A stretch of 64,000 nucleotides of DNA from Flavobacterium alvei (GTDB taxonomy: Bacteria; Bacteroidota; Bacteroidia; Flavobacteriales; Flavobacteriaceae): positions 264,472 to 328,471 of the forward strand of contig NZ_PQVG01000005.1 of NCBI RefSeq assembly GCF_002920895.1, read 5' to 3'. Below are positions 55,450-64,000 of this stretch, in pieces (position 1 is the first letter of the stretch; every line of letters starts with the position of its first letter). The notes under the pieces are model-generated. The model did no database searches. It was given only the letters and a program-made list of their open reading frames with translations, and was not told the origin of the DNA. Made by a program: the position numbers and the translations under genes.

Positions 55450-55480
55450 AAAGACCTACAAGTGAAAATTTGCAGGTCTT
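55450..55480 (+). terminator. Second htpG-type terminator after the relic
   Basis: Stem 55450-55461 with 55469-55480, one A-C mismatch, followed by T. The loop and right arm are nearly identical to the htpG terminator. Confidence 0.75.
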
Positions 55481-55549
55481 TTTTTTGAGAAAAAACCACA
55501 TATTGATTAAAGATTCCCGAACTTTGAACGTAAATTAAATATTTAAAAA

Positions 55550-55954
55550 ATGACTGTACACATTGAAACTCCGGCTCTACTTTTCTCGGCCACTTCCTTA
55601 ATTTTATTAGCTTACACCAATAGATTTCTTACCATTGCTACCATCATTCGAGGATTAAAAAAAGCTTATAAGGAAAAAGAAAGCAGTATGGTTTTATTGG
55701 AAATCAAAAACCTGAACTTGCGTTTAACACTCATTCGTTACATGCAAATGGCGGGCGTTTTGAGTTTATTCCTGTCCGTTTTTACAATGTTATTATTATT
55801 TTTAGATGAACAAGAGTTTGGGGTTAAACTTTTTGGGTTAAGCTTACTTAGTTTGCTTATTTCATTGGGATTGTCTTTTTGGGAAATCAATATTTCTGTT
55901 GGTGCGCTTCGAGTGCATTTGAGCGATTTGATGGAGAAAAAAGAAGCGAAATAA
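55550..55954 (+). CDS. DUF2721 membrane protein
   Basis: 134 residues with three membrane segments (about 8-26, 64-84, 91-112). The start VHIETPALLFSATSLILLAYTNRFL and the middle LRLTLIRYMQMAGVLSLFLSVFTMLLLF fit DUF2721. Function unknown. Probably the ancestral downstream neighbour of htpG before the insertion (inference). Confidence 0.8.
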   Translation: MTVHIETPALLFSATSLILLAYTNRFLTIATIIRGLKKAYKEKESSMVLLEIKNLNLRLTLIRYMQMAGVLSLFLSVFTMLLLFLDEQEFGVKLFGLSLLSLLISLGLSFWEINISVGALRVHLSDLMEKKEAK

Positions 55955-55985
55955 AACAAAACTCTTTGAGGACTAAACTAAAAAA

Positions 55986-56080
55986 TGGCACACGGATAAC
56001 ACGGATTGAACGGATAAAAACTGATTTTTTTTAATTTTAATTCGTGATAATCAGCTAAAATCCGTTTAATCAGCGTACCA
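55986..56080. repeat. Imperfect inverted repeat with CACGGAT-type units
   Basis: Left arm 55986-56007 and right arm 56059-56080 match at 17 of 22 positions in inverse orientation. The left part holds three ACGGAT hexamers. Similar CACGGAT-rich palindromes are common between genes in Bacteroidota (recollection). Confidence 0.5.
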
Positions 56081-56186
56081 TTATTTTATTGACATAAGTA
56101 ACGGATAGCCATAAAATCAAAAGATTTCATAAAGCGATTAAACCCTTTTATAAAATCTAAGTCCAACTTTTATAGCACTTTAGATT

Positions 56187-57599
56187 ATGGACAAAAACAC
56201 ACTTTGGTCATTGCGCCTCGGATATTCGGCAAAACAAGCAAAAACTATCGAAAAAATAGGTTTGAAAAAGTTCTTGGAACAATCTTTTGCCACCAAATTT
56301 GATTCTAAAATTCCCGATTTTCTGGAAGACAGTCCCAAATCGATTAAAGAATTACAAAAAGCTAAAAAAGCTTTAATGGCCGAAAATCCCGAAGCCAAAA
56401 AAGAATTACTCAAAAAAGAAATTCAGACTTCTGCCGAAATGAGAGCGTGGTGGATTGACAAAATGAACCAAGATGAATTTCCGCTTCGCGAAAAAATGAC
56501 GTGTTTCTGGCACAATCATTTTGTTTCCACCTTTCAGAAAGTGAAAGTCAATTATTGGGTTTTTCAACACAATCAAATCCTGAGAGAAAATGCTTTTGGC
56601 AATTATAAAACCTTGACCAAAGCAATCGTTCAAAGTAATGCAATGGTGCGTTATTTGGACAATGTTGACAACAAAAAAGGCAAACTCAACGAAAATCTGA
56701 GTCGGGAATTGCTCGAATTGTTTACCCTTGGCATCGGGAATTATACCGAAGAAGACATTAAAAACGGAGCCAAAGGTTTGGCCGGTTTGGGTCTTGGTGA
56801 AGACAACGCTATTTACAGAAAAATTTTCGAGGACAACGACAACTTCGTTTATCTTGGCAAAAAAGGAAATTTCAAAATAGACGAAATGATTGACATCATT
56901 TTCGAACAGCCCAATATTCCGTATTTAATTACTCGAAAAATATTGAAATGGTTCATTTATGATAATCCAAGAGAAGAATTGGTGCATTATTATGGTGATT
57001 ATTTCAAGAAAATGAATTTTGAAATCAAACCGCTTTTGACCAAAATTTTCACCGAAGAATATGCCAAAAACAATGCTGGTTCCAAAATTAAAAATCCATT
57101 GGAATACGCTTTGCAACTGATGAACGAACTCAATATTGAAAATCCCAATGAAAAATTAATTGCACGATTCCTCAAAGATCAAGGAATGGATTTGTTCAAC
57201 CAACCCAATGTAAAAGGATGGGATGGCGGAAATTCTTGGCTGACTTCACAGGTTTTCTTGCAACGAAACAATATTGCCGATTTGCTTTGCAACGGAAAAA
57301 ACTTGACCCGAGCCAAAAAAATCAACAATGACAACTCGATGATGAGTGATGATTTAATGACAAGACAAAACCCAAACCAGCAACTCAAGGTAAAATTGGA
57401 TTGGAACAAAGAAGGCAACAATAAAGAGATCATTGGCGAACTCAAAAATAGATTGTTGTTTCAAACGGACGAAGCCGACCAACAAGATTTTGAAAAAATA
57501 CTAAAATACGATTTCGACAGCAAGACCGAAGGCTCGGATAATGCGGTAATGCGATTGTTCAATTATATGGTTAAAACTCCTGAATTTCAACTTATTTAA
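56187..57599 (+). CDS. DUF1800 family protein
   Basis: 470 residues with the DUF1800 pattern: LWSLRLGYSAKQ at the start, WWIDKMNQDEFPLREKMTCFWHNHFVST, LSRELLELFTLGIGNYTEEDI, and VKGWDGGNSWLTSQ. The family is usually exported and paired with DUF1501, as here (11-base gap). The DUF1501 partner has its own export signal; this protein shows none. Biochemical role unknown. Confidence 0.88.
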   Translation: MDKNTLWSLRLGYSAKQAKTIEKIGLKKFLEQSFATKFDSKIPDFLEDSPKSIKELQKAKKALMAENPEAKKELLKKEIQTSAEMRAWWIDKMNQDEFPLREKMTCFWHNHFVSTFQKVKVNYWVFQHNQILRENAFGNYKTLTKAIVQSNAMVRYLDNVDNKKGKLNENLSRELLELFTLGIGNYTEEDIKNGAKGLAGLGLGEDNAIYRKIFEDNDNFVYLGKKGNFKIDEMIDIIFEQPNIPYLITRKILKWFIYDNPREELVHYYGDYFKKMNFEIKPLLTKIFTEEYAKNNAGSKIKNPLEYALQLMNELNIENPNEKLIARFLKDQGMDLFNQPNVKGWDGGNSWLTSQVFLQRNNIADLLCNGKNLTRAKKINNDNSMMSDDLMTRQNPNQQLKVKLDWNKEGNNKEIIGELKNRLLFQTDEADQQDFEKILKYDFDSKTEGSDNAVMRLFNYMVKTPEFQLI

Positions 57600-57610
57600 A
57601 AATCAAGAAA

Positions 57611-58780
57611 ATGGACAGAAGAAAATTTTTAACACTCACTGGAACATTTACAGGTGGTTCACTCCTTTTGCCTGACTTTTTATATTCTTTTGGCTCTCAA
57701 AAAAATTTGATTGTAGGCGAACAATGCATCGTTTTTGTTCAATTGAATGGTGGAAACGATGGATTGAACACCTTTATCCCTTTTGAAGATGCACTTTATT
57801 ATGATGTGCGTCCAAAAATTGCGCTATCCAAAACCGAAGTATTAAATTCAGCAAAAGGTATGGCGTTTCATCCCGCATTGAAAGGATTTGCCAGTATGCA
57901 ACAAAGTGGCGATTTGTCAGTGATACAAAATGTGGGCTATCCGAATCCGGTTCGTTCTCATTTCAGGAGTCAGGAAATTTGGCAAACTGCACCAACCCAT
58001 CAGGAATATTTAAGTGATGGCTGGTTGGGACGTTATCTTGATTTGCAATGCAAAGAACACCAACCTACGGCTGGAATAAATATAGACACGATTGACAATT
58101 TAGCTTTGAAAGGGGAAGAACCCAACTCGATTACGGTGAAAGATCCCGACCGATTCAAAACCAAAAGCAAGGCCGAAAATGACGGTCAATTATCCAAGAA
58201 TCCACAATTGGATTTTGTTCGAAAAGTAGCCAATTCGGTAGTGGAAGGCTCGGATGACATTCAAAAAGCATTGGCAAAATCAGCACCTTCGGATGTCGTT
58301 TATCCCAAAACAGGCTTGGCCAAAAATCTCGAATGGATTTCGAAATTAATCAAAGGAAACCTGAATTCGAAAGTGTATTATACCTCTTTGGGCGGTTTTG
58401 ACACGCACGACAACCAGCTTTCCATTCATAAAAATAAATTGACAGAACTCAATGATGCCGTTTTTAGTTTTTATGAAGATTTGAAAAAATCGCAACAATT
58501 ACAAAACGTTACGATTGTTGTTTTCTCGGAATTTGGTCGTCGCGTGAAAGACAATGGACGAGGCACCGATCACGGAACCGCGGCACCAATGTTTGTCATT
58601 GGGGGAAACAACCGCGGCAAAATAATCGGAAACAACCCCAATCTTTCGGATTTGGACAATGGCGATTTGAAGCACGAAATTGATTTTAGAAGTGTGTATG
58701 CCTCGATTTTGAAAAACAAACTGGATTTTGATTTCACCAAAATTGGAATACAAAACAAGGCTTTAGAAGGATTGTTTTAA
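57611..58780 (+). CDS. DUF1501 family protein with Tat-like signal
   Basis: 389 residues. MDRRKFLTLTG is a twin-Arg signal followed by a hydrophobic stretch. The DUF1501 body has VFVQLNGGNDGLNTFIP, SHFRSQEIWQTA, LGGFDTHDNQ, and FSEFGRRVKDNGRGTDHGTAAPMFVIGG. The fold is alkaline-phosphatase/sulfatase-like (family knowledge), with Asp/His residues in positions fit for metal binding. Cotranscribed with the DUF1800 gene. Confidence 0.9.
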   Translation: MDRRKFLTLTGTFTGGSLLLPDFLYSFGSQKNLIVGEQCIVFVQLNGGNDGLNTFIPFEDALYYDVRPKIALSKTEVLNSAKGMAFHPALKGFASMQQSGDLSVIQNVGYPNPVRSHFRSQEIWQTAPTHQEYLSDGWLGRYLDLQCKEHQPTAGINIDTIDNLALKGEEPNSITVKDPDRFKTKSKAENDGQLSKNPQLDFVRKVANSVVEGSDDIQKALAKSAPSDVVYPKTGLAKNLEWISKLIKGNLNSKVYYTSLGGFDTHDNQLSIHKNKLTELNDAVFSFYEDLKKSQQLQNVTIVVFSEFGRRVKDNGRGTDHGTAAPMFVIGGNNRGKIIGNNPNLSDLDNGDLKHEIDFRSVYASILKNKLDFDFTKIGIQNKALEGLF

Positions 58781-58851
58781 AAAAGTCTAAAATTTCTATC
58801 TTCAAACCATAACTATCCCTTATTTTTATACTTCAATTTAAAAATAAAAAA

Positions 58852-59082
58852 ATGTTAGGTATTACATTAACAGAAGCGGTAGGATATTTGGCCTCATTAG
58901 TATTGATGATTTCTTTTCTAATGAAAAACATCAACACATTACGAATAGTCAACTCTACTGGATGCTTATTATTTGTGATTTATGGTTTTATGTTGGCAAC
59001 CTCATGGCCGATCATCATTTCCAATGCTTTCATCTTGGGAGTCAATATTTTTTATTTGACCAAGCATTTTCGAGCCAATTAA
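58852..59082 (+). CDS. Small three-segment membrane protein
   Basis: 76 residues with hydrophobic segments at about 8-23, 33-48 and 52-70. LVLMISFLMKNINTLRIVNSTGCLLFVIYGFMLATSWPI resembles YgjV-type or SemiSWEET-like minimal membrane proteins, but I cannot decide between them. Function unknown. Confidence 0.6.
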   Translation: MLGITLTEAVGYLASLVLMISFLMKNINTLRIVNSTGCLLFVIYGFMLATSWPIIISNAFILGVNIFYLTKHFRAN

Positions 59083-59237
59083 ACACCATTCTTAATGTTA
59101 TAATACTGTTAAATTTTAAAAAATAGAAAATGTTAATTGCAAAAACAGTGTCGATTTACAAAAATTTAACAAAAAATTTTGATTTTAAAATGCATTTACC
59201 TTAACTTCGTATGCATTAACAATCTAAATTTTACATT

Positions 59238-59945
59238 ATGAGAAAATTATTGGCTGAATTTTTTGGCACGTATTGGTTGGTTTTTGGAGGTTGCGGTAGC
59301 GCACTTTTTGCTGCTGGAATTCCCGATTTAGGAATTGGATTCGTGGGGGTTTCTCTTGCATTTGGTTTAACCGTTTTGACAATGGCTTATGCTGTGGGTC
59401 ATATTTCTGGCGGACATTTTAATCCTGCAGTTTCTTTTGGATTATGGGCTGGAGGTCGATTTTCTGCCAAAGAATTAGTTCCTTATATCATTGCACAATG
59501 CGCTGGAGCGATTGCCGCTGCTGGAACTTTGTTTGCAATTGCATCAGGAAAAGCAGGTTTTTCAATAGATCCTTCAAAAGCAGGTGCTTTTGCCTCTAAT
59601 GGTTTTGATGCTTTTTCTCCTGATGGTTATTCTATGCAATCGGCATTTATAGCTGAATTCATTTTGACTATGTTTTTCTTGTTAGTAATTCTTGGAGCAA
59701 CTGATAAATTTGCCAACGGAAAATTTGCTGGAATCGCAATTGGATTAGCTTTAACCTTAATTCACTTAATCAGTATTCCAATTACCAATACATCTGTAAA
59801 TCCTGCTCGTTCTTTGTCTCAAGCAATATTTGTAGGTGGCGAACCATTGTCACAAGTTTGGTTGTTTTGGGCTGCACCAATTTTAGGAGCAATTGCAGCT
59901 GGATTTATTTATAAAAATCTTTTGCAGGACACTTCAGAAGCTTAA
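59238..59945 (+). CDS. aqpZ: Aquaporin Z
   Basis: A 235-residue six-helix water channel. The two NPA boxes are at 62-64 ([11 protein letters not shown]) and 188-190 (TSVNPARS), with the selectivity-filter Arg191. [27 protein letters not shown] is a typical AqpZ start. The gene stands alone and ends in a very strong hairpin. Confidence 0.95.
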   Translation: MRKLLAEFFGTYWLVFGGCGSALFAAGIPDLGIGFVGVSLAFGLTVLTMAYAVGHISGGHFNPAVSFGLWAGGRFSAKELVPYIIAQCAGAIAAAGTLFAIASGKAGFSIDPSKAGAFASNGFDAFSPDGYSMQSAFIAEFILTMFFLLVILGATDKFANGKFAGIAIGLALTLIHLISIPITNTSVNPARSLSQAIFVGGEPLSQVWLFWAAPILGAIAAGFIYKNLLQDTSEA

Positions 59946-59966
59946 TTTTTTTTCAAAATATATTTT

Positions 59967-60006
59967 AAAGAGAAAAGCAAAGATGAAAATCTTTGCTTTT
60001 CTCTTT
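59967..60006 (+). terminator. Long hairpin terminator of aqpZ
   Basis: Perfect 18-bp stem (59967-59984 with 59989-60006) capped by a GAAA loop and followed by T-rich DNA. It ends 11 bases before the ATG of the AlkB-like gene, so that gene's promoter must overlap the hairpin or it depends on readthrough. Confidence 0.85.
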
Positions 60007-60017
60007 ATTTTTGCATT

Positions 60018-60620
60018 ATGAACTCACTTTTCCAATCAGAACCTATTGTTTTTAATCTCCCAGACGCAGACATTATTTATTATCCTCATTTTTTTAACAA
60101 GGAAGAAGCTGATGCGATTTTTGAACAATTAACAACTGACATTCCTTGGCAACAGGACGAAATTCGAGTTTTTGGAAAAGTACATCCGCAACCTCGTTTA
60201 ACAGCTTTGTTTGGAAATGATGGAAAATCGTACTCCTATTCGAATATCAAAATGCAACCTCTACCGTGGAACCCAATTCTAGAAAAGATAAAATCACAGA
60301 TTGAAACTGTCATTGAAACCGATTTTACCACAGTGCTACTCAATCTCTATCGCGACGGAAAAGACAGCAACGGTTGGCATGCCGACAACGAAAAAGAATT
60401 GGGCAACAATCCTATAATTGCTTCGGTTAGTTTTGGGAGTGAACGTGTTTTTCAACTCAAGCACAATTCGATTTCGAGGCTCAAACAAAATATTTTGCTT
60501 GAACATGGCAGCTTATTGGTGATGAAAGGAACCACCCAACATTTCTGGAAACATCAAATTCCGAAAACGTCAAAACTCATTGGATCCAGAATAAATCTAA
60601 CATTTCGAATCATTAAATAA
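60018..60620 (+). CDS. AlkB-like 2-oxoglutarate/Fe(II) dioxygenase
   Basis: 200 residues. Fe ligands are His121, Asp123 (GWHADNE) and His179. 2-oxoglutarate-binding Arg191 and Arg197 lie in RINLTFR. The pattern matches ALKBH2/3-like bacterial proteins that remove alkyl groups from DNA or RNA bases by oxidation. No ada or other repair gene is adjacent. Confidence 0.92.
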   Translation: MNSLFQSEPIVFNLPDADIIYYPHFFNKEEADAIFEQLTTDIPWQQDEIRVFGKVHPQPRLTALFGNDGKSYSYSNIKMQPLPWNPILEKIKSQIETVIETDFTTVLLNLYRDGKDSNGWHADNEKELGNNPIIASVSFGSERVFQLKHNSISRLKQNILLEHGSLLVMKGTTQHFWKHQIPKTSKLIGSRINLTFRIIK

Positions 60621-60664
60621 TCATATTATCCAAAAATCATTAGATTTGAAATAAAATACTGATT

Positions 60665-61492
60665 ATGAACGAGATTATTGCTTACTTTTCTACAATTCCA
60701 TCCTCACACAGAAGTTTGATTCTTGTGGGTGGAATTACTTTTTTTTGGTTAATCGAAAATGCTTTTCCGCTCTTTCATTTCAAGTATAAAAAATGGCAAC
60801 ATGCTGGAATAAATTTTTTCCTGACCTTTACTACCATTCTTATTAATTTTACTTTAGCCTTTCTTTTACTAAAGGCTTCTGATTGGACAATTGCAACCAA
60901 TTTTGGTGTTTTACAATGCTTGCCAACAATACCTTTGTGGCTTTATACAGTAATTGGGTTATTGTTACTGGATTTAATTGGAGCTTATTTGGCGCATTTA
61001 ATTGAGCATAAAATCAAATTTCTATGGCGTTTTCACTTGATTCATCATACGGATACTTGGATAGATACAACATCTGGAAATAGGCATCATCCTGGCGAAA
61101 GTATCATCCGTTTTGCATTTACAATCATAGGAATAGTAGTTGTTGGAAGCCCAATGTGGTTAGTTTTTATCTACCAAACTATTTCGGTTGTTTCTACACA
61201 GTTTACTCATGCTAATTTTTCATTTCCCGAAAAAATAGATACCATAATGAGTTATTTTTTGGTTTCACCCAATATGCACAAGGTGCATCATCACTATAAA
61301 TTGCCTTATACGGATAGCAATTACGGTAATATTTTTTCGATTTGGGATCGGCTTTTTGGCACATTTATGTATCTCAAAAAAGAAGAAATAGTATATGGAA
61401 TAGACACACATTCAAAGCCAGACGAAAATAATCAATTGATGAATTTATTAAAAATACCATTTCAAAAACTCCGTTCGCCAGAAAACGATTAA
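60665..61492 (+). CDS. Sterol desaturase/fatty acid hydroxylase family membrane protein
   Basis: 275 residues with about 4-5 membrane segments. The diiron histidine clusters are present: HLIEHK, FHLIHHTD, NRHHPGES and MHKVHHHY. The family hydroxylates or desaturates lipids; the substrate is unknown. It follows the AlkB-like gene by 44 bases on the same strand. Confidence 0.9.
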   Translation: MNEIIAYFSTIPSSHRSLILVGGITFFWLIENAFPLFHFKYKKWQHAGINFFLTFTTILINFTLAFLLLKASDWTIATNFGVLQCLPTIPLWLYTVIGLLLLDLIGAYLAHLIEHKIKFLWRFHLIHHTDTWIDTTSGNRHHPGESIIRFAFTIIGIVVVGSPMWLVFIYQTISVVSTQFTHANFSFPEKIDTIMSYFLVSPNMHKVHHHYKLPYTDSNYGNIFSIWDRLFGTFMYLKKEEIVYGIDTHSKPDENNQLMNLLKIPFQKLRSPEND

Positions 61493-61616
61493 AAATCATA
61501 AAAAAATACACCTTTAGATAAAAAGTAATTATTTTTTTTATTAATATTGGACAAAGATTTAAAAACAAATCTATTAACATTAACCCTAAATATAAAATTG
61601 AATTAATTTTCACCTA

Positions 61617-61895
61617 ATGAAGAAGAGTAACCGCACAGAATTAAATTGGGAACAAACAGAAAAACTTGTTACGTTCGCCTTAGAGGAAAGAAACCCTTTT
61701 GAAATCATCAAAAAAGAATTTGGGTTATCTGAAAAAGAGGTTCTTGAAATCATGAAAAAAAAGATGCCTGCTGAGAAATTTGAAATGTGGAAAAAGAAAG
61801 CTTTAGCCAGTAAACCAAAACCAAAACCTGCAAAAATTGACGACTTTGACGAAGACTTAGATGGTAAATATTATATAAAAAATAAACTTGATTAA
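61617..61895 (+). CDS. TIGR03643 (DUF2805) family protein
   Basis: 92 residues. The N-terminal two-thirds (LNWEQTEKLVTFALEERNPFEIIKKEFGLSEKEVLEIMKKKM) is a helical DNA-binding-like unit typical of TIGR03643. A Lys/Pro-rich linker and acidic end follow. Function unknown. Ends in a clear terminator. Confidence 0.82.
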   Translation: MKKSNRTELNWEQTEKLVTFALEERNPFEIIKKEFGLSEKEVLEIMKKKMPAEKFEMWKKKALASKPKPKPAKIDDFDEDLDGKYYIKNKLD

Positions 61896-61901
61896 CATTT
61901 G

Positions 61902-61920
61902 ACTCCTGATATTCAGGAGT
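61902..61920 (+). terminator. Terminator after the TIGR03643 gene
   Basis: Perfect 8-bp stem ACTCCTGA/TCAGGAGT, 3-nt loop, then a T run. Confidence 0.85.
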
Positions 61921-62011
61921 TTTTTTATTATTCAAATTATCCTTTAAAAACTGAGTTTAAGTGTAACATATCTATACTTTCAAAGTCATATATCACAAAT
62001 AAAAACATAAA

Positions 62012-63871
62012 ATGAAAAAAATAATATTTGCTTTTGCTTTTGCAACTGTTCTATGGAGTTGTAAAACTGCTAGTACTGCTAGTGCGACTTCTAATAAAGA
62101 AGAAATTCAGGTTAACATTAATCTAAATGAAATCAAGAATGACAAGGTTTTAGTTACCGTTAAATCACCTAAAATCAAAACAGATGAAGTGACTTATCAC
62201 ATCCCAAAAACAGTTCCAGGAACCTATTCTGAAGACAATTATGGAAAACATATTGATGATTTAAAAGCTTTCGACAAAAAAGGAAACCCTTTAACTGTTA
62301 AAAAAACGGATGAAAATTCTTGGTCAATAGCTAAAGCTAAAACTTTGGATAAAATTACCTATTTTGTAAACGATACTTATGACACCGAAAAAGGAGAGGG
62401 CTTTGGTTCTGGAGATATTTTTTCGCCTAGTGGTTCAAACATTGATGCAGGCAAAAACATAATGCTTAACACGCACTGTTTTGTTGGCTATTTTTCAGAT
62501 TATTTGTCGGTTCCTTATAAAGTTTCTATTTCTCACCCAACAACTCTTTGGGGAGCAACTTCAATGACAGATCAAGATCCAGCTACTACAAATGATTTAT
62601 TTATAACGCCACGTTATGCTGAATTAGTCGAAAACCCAATTATGTATTCAAAACCTAATTATACTACTTTCACAGTAGATAATATGGAAATTCAAATTGC
62701 CGTATATTCTCCAAACGGAAAAATTACAGCAGAGAGCATAACGCCCGAAATGAAAACCATGATGACGGCTCAAAAACGTTTCTTAGGGTCTATCAATTCA
62801 ACCAAAAAATATAGCGTTTTATTGTATTTGTCCACTATGAACAAGGATGCTCAAGGATTTGGTGCTTTGGAACATCCAACTGCAACAACCGTGGTATTTC
62901 CAGAAATGCTTCCAAAAGATGAATTAACAAAAGAGATGAAAGATGTCGTTTCGCATGAGTTTTTTCATATTGTAACACCTTTGACCATTCATTCTCAAGA
63001 AATTCAAAATTTTGATTATAATGCTCCAAAAATGTCAGAACACTTATGGATGTACGAAGGAGTGACCGAATATTTTGCCAATCTTTTTCAAATCAATCAA
63101 GGACTGATTGATGAAGATGAGTTTTATACTAGAATGGCAGGAAAAATTGAAAATTCAAAAAAACTAGATGACACCATGCCATTTACAACTATGAGTAAAA
63201 ATGTGTTTGTAGAACCTTATAAAGCTCAATATTTGAATGTGTATGAAAAAGGGGCTCTGATTGGAATGTGTTTGGACATAATTATCAGAGACAACAGCAA
63301 TGGCAAAAGAGGAATTCTTGATTTAATGCAAAAATTATCGAATGAATATGGCGTTTCAAAAGCATTCAATGACGAGGAACTTTTTGCGAAAATTACTCAA
63401 TTGACTTATCCTGAAGTTGGAGAATTCTTGAAAACTTATGTTTCAGGTTCAACTCCTATTCCTTATGCAAGTTATCTAGCTAGAGTTGGAGTGACAAAAT
63501 CAATCAAAAAATCACCAACAAATGTTTTCTTAAAAGGTCAAATTCCATACATTTCTGTAAATCAATCTACTAAAGAAATTATCATAAATCCAAGCAATGA
63601 TTTAAACGTTTTTTATACTAACTTGGGTTTAAAAGGAAGTGATATTATACTGGCAATTAATAGTAAAAATTACAATTATGACAATATCTACGATATGATT
63701 TCGGATAGCGATAAATGGAAAGAAAACGACCCAATTTCTGTAAAAATAAAACGAGAGGGTAAAGAACAAATTATCAATGGAAAAGTAAAACTTCCATATG
63801 AAGACAAAGAAAGTTTTGAAGCAACAGATGCAACAAAATCAGAGTTGAAAAATGCTTGGCTAAAAGGCTAA
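62012..63871 (+). CDS. M61-family metallopeptidase lipoprotein with PDZ domain
   Basis: 619 residues with a lipobox (LWSCKT, Cys16). An N-terminal M61 beta domain is followed by the catalytic domain with HEFFH at 315-319 and downstream MYEGVTEYF (Glu ligand). A PDZ domain lies near the C-terminus (about 545-600, GLKGSDIILAINSKNYNYDNI). The family is the glycyl aminopeptidase group. It stands alone with a terminator after it. Confidence 0.9.
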   Translation: MKKIIFAFAFATVLWSCKTASTASATSNKEEIQVNINLNEIKNDKVLVTVKSPKIKTDEVTYHIPKTVPGTYSEDNYGKHIDDLKAFDKKGNPLTVKKTDENSWSIAKAKTLDKITYFVNDTYDTEKGEGFGSGDIFSPSGSNIDAGKNIMLNTHCFVGYFSDYLSVPYKVSISHPTTLWGATSMTDQDPATTNDLFITPRYAELVENPIMYSKPNYTTFTVDNMEIQIAVYSPNGKITAESITPEMKTMMTAQKRFLGSINSTKKYSVLLYLSTMNKDAQGFGALEHPTATTVVFPEMLPKDELTKEMKDVVSHEFFHIVTPLTIHSQEIQNFDYNAPKMSEHLWMYEGVTEYFANLFQINQGLIDEDEFYTRMAGKIENSKKLDDTMPFTTMSKNVFVEPYKAQYLNVYEKGALIGMCLDIIIRDNSNGKRGILDLMQKLSNEYGVSKAFNDEELFAKITQLTYPEVGEFLKTYVSGSTPIPYASYLARVGVTKSIKKSPTNVFLKGQIPYISVNQSTKEIIINPSNDLNVFYTNLGLKGSDIILAINSKNYNYDNIYDMISDSDKWKENDPISVKIKREGKEQIINGKVKLPYEDKESFEATDATKSELKNAWLKG

Positions 63872-63930
63872 AAAATAATTGACTAGTCCTAAATAATCGA
63901 TACAGATTATTAGACAAATTTAAATAAATT

Positions 63931-63962
63931 AAACAGCATCAAAAACGTTTTTGGTGCTGTTT
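63931..63962 (+). terminator. Terminator of the M61 peptidase gene
   Basis: Long hairpin AAACAGCA...TGCTGTTT with one G-T pair and a 2-nt loop, 60 bases past the stop. Confidence 0.75.
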
Positions 63963-64000
63963 TTAGTTTTATAGGTTTTCATTAATATTTTATTTTGTTC

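Overview
The window looks like chromosome from a Flavobacterium-type member of the Bacteroidota. The DNA is strongly AT-rich. Several genes carry the Bacteroidota promoter form TTG-N17-19-TAnnTTTG, and Shine-Dalgarno sequences are mostly absent. The gene content is typical of the group: BshC, DUF4295 beside rpmG/rpmB, DUF1800/DUF1501, TIGR03643, FadL-like and OmpL-like porins, and many SPII lipoproteins. No rRNA, CRISPR array, complete insertion sequence or integrase was found.

Layout. 1-3240 (minus): a two-subunit molybdenum hydroxylase (IorA/IorB type) followed by a diheme cytochrome c cut by the window edge. 3430-12724: mostly core genes (guaB, a P2-type ATPase, an outer-membrane barrel with a lipoprotein, HMG-CoA lyase, rpsT, two identical tRNA-Glu genes, proS). 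12825-18201 (plus): a Tyr/Gly-rich lipoprotein, a FadL-like barrel, rimO, a small secreted protein and an amidase lipoprotein. 18494-22866: an OmpL-like porin divergent from a small membrane protein, a SulP anion transporter and a beta-carbonic anhydrase, which together look like an anion or bicarbonate uptake group. 23008-28840: a hybrid CHASE4-type histidine kinase, a C26 amidotransferase, a YesU-like secreted protein and a B12-binding radical SAM enzyme.

The first accessory block is 28954-34509. It holds a single-chain restriction-modification enzyme (nuclease plus N6-adenine methylase), a 12-bp-spaced downstream gene with a C-terminal HEPN-like Rx4H motif, two small hairpins, a 12-bp inverted repeat, and a KilA-N gene interrupted by one in-frame TAA.

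34605-49465 is again mostly housekeeping: an MFS transporter, bshC, a NagX/HGSNAT-like acyltransferase, ndk, a DUF721 protein, a serine hydrolase, ftsY with DUF4295, rpmG and rpmB, cinA, an HPt protein, an FAH-family enzyme, a DnaQ-like exonuclease, a 2-oxoacid dehydrogenase E2 and a glycosyltransferase. 49480-50015 is a toxin-antitoxin pair whose RelE/ParE-type toxin is also split by a single in-frame TAA. OmpA and lipocalin-like lipoproteins follow.

The second accessory block is 53550-55480. It lies between htpG and a second, diverged copy of the htpG 3' end with its terminator. This duplicated end marks an insertion or allelic replacement that brought in a DUF6414-like gene, GC-rich hairpin repeats and an acidic-tailed membrane protein. 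After it come DUF2721, DUF1800/DUF1501, a small membrane protein, aqpZ, an AlkB-like dioxygenase, a sterol-desaturase family protein, TIGR03643 and an M61 peptidase. All family names rest on motif reading and memory; no database was searched.
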